Shown here: one piece after another, positions 22,301-29,526 of the stretch
Layout of the letters: every line of letters begins with the position of its first letter
Numbering within the stretch: position 1 is the stretch's first letter
Assembly (NCBI GenBank): GCA_038239485.1
Contig: JBBSET010000048.1
Location: 1-29,526, forward strand
Length of the DNA stretch: 29,526 nt
Direction of reading: 5' to 3'
DNA from: DASQEH01 sp038239485
GTDB taxonomy: Bacteria; Actinomycetota; Actinomycetes; Propionibacteriales; Nocardioidaceae
Program-made: the position numbers and the translations under genes
The notes under the pieces: generated by a model
The model's input: the letters and a program-made list of their open reading frames with translations, nothing else
What the model was told of the DNA's origin: nothing
The model's database searches: none

Positions 22301-25300
22301 CCGCGGCTGGGACGTAGATCGACCGTGACCGGGTCGTCGCGGCCGACCGATACGACCTCGACCTGCGTCGCGAGAGTCTCGGTCGCGACCAGGTCCCGAT
22401 GGGCGGCCACGGCCGCCTCGACCAGGTCCGAGCCACGTACAGTGACCTCGACCCGGTCGCTCACGTGAAGCCCGGCCTCGCGCCGAGCCTGCTGGACCAG
22501 CCGTACGACGTCGCGGGCCAGACCCTCGCGGGCCAGGTCGTCGTCGACGCGGGTTGCCAGCACGACGAACCCGCCGCCCGGCAGCATCTGCGCGGCCTCG
22601 TCGTCGTCGCCGGCGGCGGCCACCATGTCGACGGTGAACTCGCCAGCCAACAGCGTCAGGCCGCCGGCGAGGGCGGTCCCGTCGTCCAGGGTCGACCAGT
22701 CGCCTGCCTTGCTGGCCCGGATCGCCGTCTGCACGTCCTTGCCGAGACGGGGCCCCGCCGCTCGGGCGTTGACGGTGAGCTGCCTGGACACGCCGAGGTC
22801 GGCTGCCCCCCGGTCGGAGGCGTCGACCATCCTCACCTGGCGCACGTTGACCTCGTCGGCGATGATCGAGGCGAAGTCACGCAGCGCCTCGGCGCCGTCG
22901 ACGACGACGGTCAGGTTCGCCAGCGGTAGCCTGTTGCGGAGGTGGCGGGCCTTGCGCAGGGCAGACGCTGCCGAGCAGATGTCTCTCACCCGGTCCATCG
23001 CCGTGACGAGGGCGACGTCCTCGGGCAGATCGCCCGGCTGTGGCCAGTCGGTCAGGTGGACGGACCGCTCGCCCGTCAGTCCCCGCCAGATCTCCTCGCT
23101 CACCAGCGGCAGCAGCGGCGCGGATACCCGGCAGACGACCTCGAGCACTGTGTACAGGGTATCGAATGCCTGCTCGGTCAGGCTGGGTTCGTCGTCGCCG
23201 GTCGCCCAGAACCGCTCCCGGGACCGGCGGATGTACCAGTTGGTGAGGACGTCGACGAAGACGCGGGTGCCCTCGCAGGCCGTGGCCACGTCGTAGCTGT
23301 CGAGCTGGCTCGTCGTCCGGGCGACGTACTCCTGGAGCTTCGCCAAGATGTAGCGGTCCATCGGGTCTCGCGAGTCGACGCGCCAGCGCGCGTCGTAGCC
23401 GGCCGCATTGGCGTACAAGGTGAAGAAGTACCAGCTGTTCCACAGCGGGATCAGCACCTGGCGCACACCGTCGCGGATCGCCTGCTCGGTGACCACGAGG
23501 TTTCCGCCGCGCAGGATCGGCGACGACATCAGGAACCACCGCATGGCGTCGGCGCCGTCACGGTCGAAGACCTCGCGTACATCGGGGTAGTTGCGCAGTG
23601 ACTTCGACATCTTCTGGCCGTCCGAGCCCAGCACGATGCCGTGCGCGAGGCACGTCTCGAAGGCGGGCCGTCCGAAGATCGCGGCCGCCAGCACGTGCAT
23701 GGTGTAGAACCAGCCGCGGGTCTGCCCGATGTACTCGACGATGAAGTCGCCGGGGAAGTGGTCGGTGAACCAGTCGGCGCTCTCGAACGGGTAGTGCACC
23801 TGGGCGAACGACATCGAGCCGGACTCGAACCAGCAGTCGAGCACCTCCGGAACGCGGCGCATCGTGGCCGCGCCGGTCGGGTCGTCGGGGTTCGGCCGGG
23901 TCAGCTCGTCGACGAACGGGCGGTGCAGGTCGCTGACATCGACCCCGAAGTCCGCACTGAGGCGCTCCAGCGAGCCGTAGACGTCGGTGCGCGGGAAGTC
24001 CGGGTCGTCGGACCTCCACACCGGGATCGGGCTGCCCCAGAACCGGTTGCGGGAGATCGACCAGTCCCGGGTGTTCTCCAGCCAGCGCCCGAACTGCCCG
24101 TCCTTGACGTGCTGCGGCACCCAGCTGATGTCCTGGTTGAGCTCGAGCATCAGGTCGCGGATCTTGGTCGTGGACACGAACCACGATGAGACGGCCATGT
24201 AGATGAGCGGTTCGCGGCAGCGCCAGCAGTGCGGGTACGAGTGGGTGTAGCTCTCTCGGCGGAGCAGGACCGTCCCGTGCGTGACTGCGCCATGGACCGG
24301 CTGGCCACGCGTCGCGGCCTTGAGGTCGTCGATGATCGCCAGGTTGGCGTCGAAGACGCGCATACCGGCATACTCGTCGACCGGGCGGGTGAACCTGCCG
24401 TCGGAGCCCACCGGCACCACCGGGTCGATCCCGAGGGAGTCGGTGACCTGCTTGTCCTCCTCGCCGAAGGCCCCCGCGTTGTGGACCAGGCCGGTGCCGT
24501 CCTCGGTCGTGACGAAGTCGGCCGCGACGACGACGTGGGCTCCGGGGTGCCCGAGGTAGTACGAGAACGGCGGGGTGTAGCGCCGGCCGAGCAGCTCGGC
24601 ACCCGTGAGCCGCTCGATGACGGCCGGGGCGTCACTGAGCTCTCGGGCGTAGGCGGCGAGCCTGGCCTCAGCGATGACGTACCGCTCGGTGGTCCCGGTG
24701 ACGTCGGACTCCACCACGACGTAGTCGATGTCGGGTCCGACCATCACGGCGAGGTTCGACGGCAGCGTCCACGGCGTGGTCGTCCACACCAGCGCGAGCT
24801 CTCCGGTCTCGAGCCGGAGGCCGACGGTGACGGCCGGGTCCTGGCGCATCTGGTAGACGTCGTCGTCCATCCGGAGCTCATGCGCCGACAGAGGAGTCTC
24901 GTCATTCCAGCAGTAGGGGAGCACCCGGAAGCCCTCGTAGACCAGGCCCTTGTCGTAGAGCTGTTTGAACGCCCACAAGACCGACTCCATGTAGGTCAGG
25001 TCGAGGGTCTTGTAGTCGTTGTCGAAGTCGACCCAGCGCGCCTGTCGGGTGACGTAGTCGCGCCACTCCTGGGTGTACTGGACGACTGACCGGCGGCACT
25101 CGGCGTTGAACTTCTCGATTCCGAGCTGATGGATCTCCTGCGTGGTCTTGAGCCCTAGCTGGCGCATCGCCTCGAGCTCGGCGGGCAGACCGTGGGTGTC
25201 CCACCCGAACCGCCGTTCGACGCGGCGGCCGCGCATGGTCTGGTAGCGCGGGACCAGGTCCTTGACGTAGCCGGTGAGCAGATGACCGTAGTGGGGCAGC

Positions 25301-25497
25301 CCGTTGGCGAACGGCGGACCGTCGTAGAACACGAACTCGTTCGCGCCGTCCTCACCCGCGTCGCGCTGATCGACGCTGGCGCGGAACGTGTTGTCGGCCA
25401 GCCAGTAGGCAAGGACGCGTGCTTCCAGCGCAGGGAACGCGGGTGTCGGAGACACCGCCTGCTGGGTGGGGTCGGTGGAGACCTTCGGATAGGTCAT
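22297..25497 (-). CDS. ileS: Isoleucine--tRNA ligase
   Basis: Charges tRNA-Ile with isoleucine. The 1066-residue protein is full length, with the class I signatures HYGH (69-72, in PPFANGLPHYGHLLTG) and KMSKS (629-633, in GQKMSKSLRNYPD), the CP1 editing domain between them (TTTPWTLPSNLAVMVGPD), and an anticodon-binding region (TNWYIRRSRERFW). The long C-terminal domain without the zinc-binding Cys cluster of E. coli IleRS, and the overall length, place it in the eukaryote-like type 2 group, whose members are usually little sensitive to mupirocin; that is a family-level expectation. AGGAG lies nine bases before the ATG, downstream of a T-box leader. It ends against the Tet-like gene. Confidence 0.96.
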   Translation of the reverse strand: MTYPKVSTDPTQQAVSPTPAFPALEARVLAYWLADNTFRASVDQRDAGEDGANEFVFYDGPPFANGLPHYGHLLTGYVKDLVPRYQTMRGRRVERRFGWDTHGLPAELEAMRQLGLKTTQEIHQLGIEKFNAECRRSVVQYTQEWRDYVTRQARWVDFDNDYKTLDLTYMESVLWAFKQLYDKGLVYEGFRVLPYCWNDETPLSAHELRMDDDVYQMRQDPAVTVGLRLETGELALVWTTTPWTLPSNLAVMVGPDIDYVVVESDVTGTTERYVIAEARLAAYARELSDAPAVIERLTGAELLGRRYTPPFSYYLGHPGAHVVVAADFVTTEDGTGLVHNAGAFGEEDKQVTDSLGIDPVVPVGSDGRFTRPVDEYAGMRVFDANLAIIDDLKAATRGQPVHGAVTHGTVLLRRESYTHSYPHCWRCREPLIYMAVSSWFVSTTKIRDLMLELNQDISWVPQHVKDGQFGRWLENTRDWSISRNRFWGSPIPVWRSDDPDFPRTDVYGSLERLSADFGVDVSDLHRPFVDELTRPNPDDPTGAATMRRVPEVLDCWFESGSMSFAQVHYPFESADWFTDHFPGDFIVEYIGQTRGWFYTMHVLAAAIFGRPAFETCLAHGIVLGSDGQKMSKSLRNYPDVREVFDRDGADAMRWFLMSSPILRGGNLVVTEQAIRDGVRQVLIPLWNSWYFFTLYANAAGYDARWRVDSRDPMDRYILAKLQEYVARTTSQLDSYDVATACEGTRVFVDVLTNWYIRRSRERFWATGDDEPSLTEQAFDTLYTVLEVVCRVSAPLLPLVSEEIWRGLTGERSVHLTDWPQPGDLPEDVALVTAMDRVRDICSAASALRKARHLRNRLPLANLTVVVDGAEALRDFASIIADEVNVRQVRMVDASDRGAADLGVSRQLTVNARAAGPRLGKDVQTAIRASKAGDWSTLDDGTALAGGLTLLAGEFTVDMVAAAGDDDEAAQMLPGGGFVVLATRVDDDLAREGLARDVVRLVQQARREAGLHVSDRVEVTVRGSDLVEAAVAAHRDLVATETLATQVEVVSVGRDDPVTVDLRPSRG

Positions 25498-25499
25498 GG

Positions 25500-25772
25500 C
25501 GGGGCTCTCCTGCGGTGGTCGTCACTCGTCCGGGCCACGAGGACGACTCCTGTCCAGGGCTGTGCTGCCCTGGCACCGGCCGCGGTACCACCTCGCTTGC
25601 CGAGTGCCCTGCGCCCGTTCGGCGTGGGGCTCTCGGCCGCTTCGTCGACGGCTGTGACGGGCCACCCGTCCGGTTCTACTGAGGCCGACGGTGGGTGCCG
25701 CAGACCCGTTCTTCCGGAGGCTCGCCGCTGATGACGGCTCGAACGCCTGTGCATGCAGTCTACCGAGCCCGG
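25500..25772 (-). promoter_or_regulatory. T-box riboswitch of ileS (translational type)
   Basis: The ileS leader carries the T-box sequence GGTGGTACCGCGG (minus strand, 25592-25580), which pairs with the free tRNA acceptor end. About 140 bases upstream, GGCTCG (25769-25764) pairs with CGAGCC (25724-25719) as the base of a short Stem I, with the Ile codon ATC at 25732-25730 in its 3' side followed by A, as expected for a specifier loop. Downstream, CCAGGGC/GCCCTGG form a hairpin (25573-25554). GCGAGGTGG (25596-25588) can pair with CCACCGC (25518-25512), next to the AGGAG ribosome site, so uncharged tRNA-Ile would free the ribosome site. No terminator with T run is seen. Translational ileS T-boxes are known in actinobacteria. 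Confidence 0.88.
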
Positions 25773-25786
25773 TGGCCGCACTACGA

Positions 25787-25815
25787 CTGACATCACAAGT
25801 AAAATGTGACACTAT
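25787..25815 (+). promoter_or_regulatory. Candidate promoter of the hybrid kinase gene with inverted repeat in the spacer
   Basis: CTGACA (25787-25792) and CACTAT (25810-25815) are 17 bases apart. The spacer itself reads TCACA-AGTAAAA-TGTGA, a 5-bp inverted repeat that fills it exactly. The segment is AT-rich compared with its surroundings and lies between divergent ileS and kinase genes. Confidence 0.4.
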
Positions 25816-25877
25816 GTGTTGAACTGATACCATTCAGTAGTGATCCGGTCAGCGATGTCGGGTAAGGCGGCGGCGGC

Positions 25878-28800
25878 ATGCGCAAGGTGCGTCACCCCGA
25901 CAACCCTGACCTGACCCGCCGGACCGGACTCGCGCTCACCTGGGTTTTTCTCGTGGTCGGCGGTATCTGGCTCGTGCACAGCAGCGAGCAGGACCGTCGG
26001 GATGGACTCGAGCAGTCGTTCTCCGCACGCGCCGAGACGAGCGCCCAGTTCGTCGGGTCGTACGCCCGTGACGTGTTCGCGCGTGAGGAGAAGCTCGCGA
26101 CGAAGGCGCTCACGGGGACGGTGGGCGCCGCGTCGTTTAGTCGGCTGATCTCGGAGAACGGCTTCGAAGCATCGGTCCTGCTCGACGCACACGGCCACCT
26201 GCTCGACTCGTACCCGACGGATCCGGGCCTGGTCGGTACCGACTTGGCGGGCAAATATGCCCACCTCGACGGTGCGCTGGCCGGCGTCCCCACCGTGTCC
26301 GGCGTGGTTCTCAGCGCCGTGAAGCACGTGCCTGTCGTCGCCTTCGCCGTCCCCTTCGATACCCCGCAAGGTCGTCGTGTCTTCAGCGGCGCCTACGTCA
26401 TCTCCAAAACGCCGCTCCAGTCCTATCTCGACAACCAGATCGACTCGGGGCCGGAGACGATCTATCTGGTCGACGCAACTGGTTCCATCGTGTCCTCATA
26501 CGGGGCGAAGAGAACCACCTCTCAAGATCTTCAATCCGTCGACCCTGCATTGGCCGCCGCAGCCGTCCACACCGGTGCTCGTACCGTCGGGACGGGCGAT
26601 GCGCAGCGCTGGAGCGTGACCGAGGAGGTGCCGGGAACTCCGTGGCGGGTGGTGTACGCCGTGCCGACCAAGGTGCTGCTCGGCTCGGTCGCGGGCTTCT
26701 CGGTCTGGGCCGCGCGGATCGTGCTGGTGGCGCTGGCGCTGGCCGGGCTCGTCATGATCGGGCTCTTCGAACGTCTTGTCAGCCAGCGCTCGCGACTGGC
26801 CGATCAGCAGGAGCAGTCCAGGGCGGTGCTCGACGGTGCCGTGAACGCCTTCGTCGGTACCGACGACTCGGGTCGTGTCACGGAGTGGAACCCGGCCGCT
26901 GAAGCCATGTTCGGGTGGCGAGCCCAGGAGGCGGTAGGGAAACCGATTTCGGAGCTGCTGGGCTCCGACGAGGTCCGGTCCGCGCCGGCGATCGGCATGA
27001 GCGAGATCGTCGGCGGGAGTGCTCGCCGCGGGCCGGACGGCCTCGCCGAAGTGGTCGCGCTGCATCGCGACGGCGCCCGCGTCCCCGTCGAGGCATCGCT
27101 GTTCTCGACCCGGCTCCGCAGCGGCGTCCGCTGGTACGCCTTCCTGCGCGACCTTCGCCCGCGCCAGGTCATCGAGCGACGGACCCGCACCCTCGCGCAG
27201 GTGGCCGAGTCGGCGGGTGACGCGATCTACAGCCGGGATCTGGTCGGGCGGATCATGAGCTGGAACGCGTCCGCCGAGCGTCTGTACGGGTGGACGGCCG
27301 AGCAGATGATCGGGCGCAACCTGTCCCACGAGATGATCGGCGACGGACGCGAGCAGATGGAACAGGTCTTGGCCGAGGTGACGCGGAACCAGGCGGTGCG
27401 CTATTTCGAAGCGGATCGCTACACCGTCACCGGCAAGCAGCTCGACGTCGGGCTGACGGTGGCGCCACTCGTCGACGAGGCGGGCGTCATGGTCGGGGTC
27501 TCGGTCATCGCGCGCGACATCGGCGAGGCCCGCCGGCTCGAGGAGCAGCTCCGTCACAGTGAGGGCGTCTTCCGTAGTGCCTTCGACAACGCCCTGCTCG
27601 GGATGCACCTTGTCGACCCGGACGGTCGGCTGATCCGCGTCAACAAGGTCTTCGCCGACATGCTCGGGCGCAGCGTCGACGACCTGGTCGGCGTCGCGTA
27701 CGACGTGATAGAGCCGGCCTATCGCGGACCCAGCGCGGCGATGGCCAAGCGCGCGCTGGATGGTGAGACCGAGAGATTCCGCGACGAGATCTGCTACCGC
27801 GACGTGAACGGAACTCCAGTCTGGGCGGAGATATCGGCGTCCCTGGTTCGCGACCAGGCAGGGGAGCCGCTGCACTTCGTGACGCAGGTCGTGGACGTGA
27901 CGCAGCGCCGGGCTGCGCTGCAGGAGCGGGAAAGCCGTGATGCGATGCTCGCGGCTGTCATCGCCATCAGCCAGTCGCTGATCCACGTCACGGACCTGGA
28001 CGGCAGGTACCTGCTGGCGAATGAGCCATTCGTGTCGGCGTTCGGCGTGAGCGAGGCTGATCTGCTCAACAGCACCGAGGTCTTCCTCCACCCGGTCGTC
28101 CCGACGGACGGGTCGCCGACCTCGGAGAGCTTGACAGATGGGGCCATCCACCTCGAAGAGTGGTCCGACGGCCCGGACGGTCGCCATTTCTACGAGTCGG
28201 TCAGGTTCACCCTGCGCGATGATTTGGGGCTCGACTACGCGGTCTGCGGGGTCTCGCTGGACGTGACCGAGCAGCGCCGAGCCGTCGAGGCAGTGGCTCG
28301 TGCCCGAGATGAGGCGGTCGCCGCGACCGCAGCCAAGTCGTCGTTCCTCGCGACCATGAGCCACGAGATCCGGACGCCGATGAACGCGGTCATCGGCATG
28401 ACCGGGCTGCTTCTCGACACCGACCTCGACCGCAGGCAACGCGAGTTCGTCGAGACGGTCCGCAGCAGTGGAGACGCCTTGCTCCTCGTCATCAACGACA
28501 TCTTGGACTTCTCGAAGCTCGAAGCCGGGCAGGTGCAGCTCGAGCAGCGCGCATTCGACCTGACCGAGGCCGTCGAGGGGTCCCTGGACCTCGTCGCCGG
28601 CGCCGCGGCCGCCAAGGCCCTGGATCTGGTCTGCCATCTCGACGAGAGCTGTCCTCGATCCGTGGTCGGCGACGAGACGCGGCTGCGCCAGGTCCTCGTC
28701 AACCTGTTGTCGAACGCGGTGAAGTTCACCGCGAGCGGGGACGTCCTCGTCACCGTCAGCGCCGAGACCGACGACGTCGGCTCGCACCTGCTGACATTCG

Positions 28801-29526
28801 CGGTCACCGATACCGGGGTCGGCATTCCGGCGGAACGGATGAGCCGGCTCTTCCAGTCCTTCAGCCAGGTCGACGACTCGACCACACGGGTGTACGGCGG
28901 GACCGGACTGGGGCTTGCGATCAGCCGCCGGATCGTGAAGGCGATGGGTGGCGACCTGCAGGTGACGAGCACCGTCGGCCGGGGTTCCACCTTCTCCTTC
29001 TCGGCCCCATTCGGTCGCTCGGCCGTCGGGGCCGGGGCGCCGAACACGGCGGAGGACATGACTGGCAGTCGAGTCCTGGTCGTGGACGACAATCCCACCA
29101 ACCTGAGGATCCTGGCCTTGCAGCTGGCGGCGTACTCGATCGCCGGCACACCGGTCGCGACCCCGGCCGAGGCGGTTGCGCTCGTCCGGGACGGAGCGGT
29201 GTTCGACGCGGCCATCATCGACATGCAGATGCCGGAGATGGACGGTCAGGAGCTCGCGGCCGAGCTTCGGCGGCTGCCTGGAGGCCGAGATCTGCCACTC
29301 CTGCTGCTGACGAGTCTTGGCGGCCCGCCCGGGGACGTCGGCTCACCCGGGGTGGACTACCTCACCAAGCCGGTGAAGAGCGCCGCCCTGCATGAGGCTC
29401 TGGTCGGCGTGCTGTCAGCGAGTCCGGGTGACCAAGCGCCGCGTCGCGTCGTGGTCACCGAAGGGGCCGCAGAGATGGCCCGCAGGCTGCGTGTGCTGCT
29501 CGTCGAGGACAACTCCGTCAACCAGC
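25878..29526 (+). CDS. Membrane-bound hybrid sensor histidine kinase, 3' end outside window
   Basis: Open to the last base; 1216 residues visible. Layout: membrane segment about 17-36; extracytoplasmic Cache-like sensor about 37-268, ending TPWRVVYAVP as in dCache domains; second membrane segment about 272-298; four PAS domains near 310-425 (VTEWNPAAEAMFGW), 434-555 (IMSWNASAERLYGW), 558-680 (LIRVNKVFADMLG) and 685-805 (YLLANEPFVSAFG); HisKA with phospho-His829 in MSHEIRTPMNAVIG; HATPase_c with NLLSNAVKFT, DTGVGIP and GGTGLGLAIS; a receiver domain with Asp1115 in IIDMQMPEMDG; and the start of a second receiver (RVLLVEDNSVNQ). It is a BarA/GacS-like phosphorelay kinase. An in-frame TAA at 25863 fixes the ATG; AAGG lies ten bases ahead. 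Ligand unknown. Confidence 0.93.
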   Translation, partial: MRKVRHPDNPDLTRRTGLALTWVFLVVGGIWLVHSSEQDRRDGLEQSFSARAETSAQFVGSYARDVFAREEKLATKALTGTVGAASFSRLISENGFEASVLLDAHGHLLDSYPTDPGLVGTDLAGKYAHLDGALAGVPTVSGVVLSAVKHVPVVAFAVPFDTPQGRRVFSGAYVISKTPLQSYLDNQIDSGPETIYLVDATGSIVSSYGAKRTTSQDLQSVDPALAAAAVHTGARTVGTGDAQRWSVTEEVPGTPWRVVYAVPTKVLLGSVAGFSVWAARIVLVALALAGLVMIGLFERLVSQRSRLADQQEQSRAVLDGAVNAFVGTDDSGRVTEWNPAAEAMFGWRAQEAVGKPISELLGSDEVRSAPAIGMSEIVGGSARRGPDGLAEVVALHRDGARVPVEASLFSTRLRSGVRWYAFLRDLRPRQVIERRTRTLAQVAESAGDAIYSRDLVGRIMSWNASAERLYGWTAEQMIGRNLSHEMIGDGREQMEQVLAEVTRNQAVRYFEADRYTVTGKQLDVGLTVAPLVDEAGVMVGVSVIARDIGEARRLEEQLRHSEGVFRSAFDNALLGMHLVDPDGRLIRVNKVFADMLGRSVDDLVGVAYDVIEPAYRGPSAAMAKRALDGETERFRDEICYRDVNGTPVWAEISASLVRDQAGEPLHFVTQVVDVTQRRAALQERESRDAMLAAVIAISQSLIHVTDLDGRYLLANEPFVSAFGVSEADLLNSTEVFLHPVVPTDGSPTSESLTDGAIHLEEWSDGPDGRHFYESVRFTLRDDLGLDYAVCGVSLDVTEQRRAVEAVARARDEAVAATAAKSSFLATMSHEIRTPMNAVIGMTGLLLDTDLDRRQREFVETVRSSGDALLLVINDILDFSKLEAGQVQLEQRAFDLTEAVEGSLDLVAGAAAAKALDLVCHLDESCPRSVVGDETRLRQVLVNLLSNAVKFTASGDVLVTVSAETDDVGSHLLTFAVTDTGVGIPAERMSRLFQSFSQVDDSTTRVYGGTGLGLAISRRIVKAMGGDLQVTSTVGRGSTFSFSAPFGRSAVGAGAPNTAEDMTGSRVLVVDDNPTNLRILALQLAAYSIAGTPVATPAEAVALVRDGAVFDAAIIDMQMPEMDGQELAAELRRLPGGRDLPLLLLTSLGGPPGDVGSPGVDYLTKPVKSAALHEALVGVLSASPGDQAPRRVVVTEGAAEMARRLRVLLVEDNSVNQ

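Noticed and set aside
26496..28787. 763-codon open frame antisense to the histidine kinase
   Set aside because: A mirror of the strongly biased codon use of the kinase gene; no recognisable domain, whereas the sense strand encodes a complete ordered set of kinase domains.

Overview
The window looks like chromosomal DNA from a high-GC actinobacterium. This is inferred from several signs: strong G/C bias at third codon positions, an RbpA-type RNA polymerase-binding protein, a perfect SigR-type promoter in front of it, adjacent lnt and polyprenol-phosphate mannose synthase genes, a DUF2332 gene, a translational T-box before an eukaryote-like ileS, and several start codons that sit directly behind a -10 box (leaderless mRNAs). 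Nocardioidaceae or another member of the Propionibacteriales would fit, but the sequence alone does not prove it. I saw no insertion sequence, phage gene, CRISPR array, tRNA or rRNA.

Layout. (1) 1-3327, + strand: end of an overlapping operon made of an amidohydrolase (5' end cut off by the window), kamD and kamE (the two subunits of lysine 5,6-aminomutase) and a hotdog protein resembling 3-aminobutyryl-CoA ammonia-lyase (Kal). Together they indicate anaerobic-type lysine breakdown through beta-lysine to acetyl- and crotonyl-CoA; kamA, kdd and kce would lie upstream if present. A 404-base gap with a hairpin follows. (2) 3732-6458, + strand: lnt, polyprenol-phosphate mannosyltransferase and fxsA, closed by a strong bidirectional terminator. 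(3) 6532-9294, - strand: rbpA, and a UMF1-family transporter translationally coupled to a glycerophosphodiester phosphodiesterase. A small zinc-ribbon gene at 9479-9745 (+) follows. (4) 9801-13471, - strand: a small unknown gene, glmS, and an unusual XRE-HTH/MurA-like fusion with a palindromic operator in its own promoter. GlmS makes the amino sugar that the MurA fold normally uses after UDP activation, so this is a cell-envelope precursor block.

(5) 13591-18609, + strand: two alpha/beta-hydrolase esterases, an ATP-grasp ligase, a DUF2332 protein and a histidine phosphatase. The first four are tightly packed and form the best candidate for an undescribed small pathway. (6) 18592-20124: a TfoX-N gene (-), a frameshifted small gene (+) whose start codon lies in a 16-bp tandem repeat, and a GNAT acetyltransferase (-). 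(7) 20315-22300, + strand: an EF-G-like ribosomal-protection GTPase of the Tet(M)/OtrA type with an altered domain IV loop and a possible upstream ORF. (8) 22297-25497, - strand: ileS behind a T-box riboswitch. (9) 25878 to the window end, + strand: a large membrane-bound hybrid histidine kinase with four PAS domains, truncated by the window.

The points most worth following up are the esterase/esterase/ATP-grasp/DUF2332 cluster, the self-regulating-looking HTH-MurA fusion, the related short tandem repeats at 15404 and 19035, the frameshift at a G6 run, and the diverged domain IV loop of the Tet-like GTPase.
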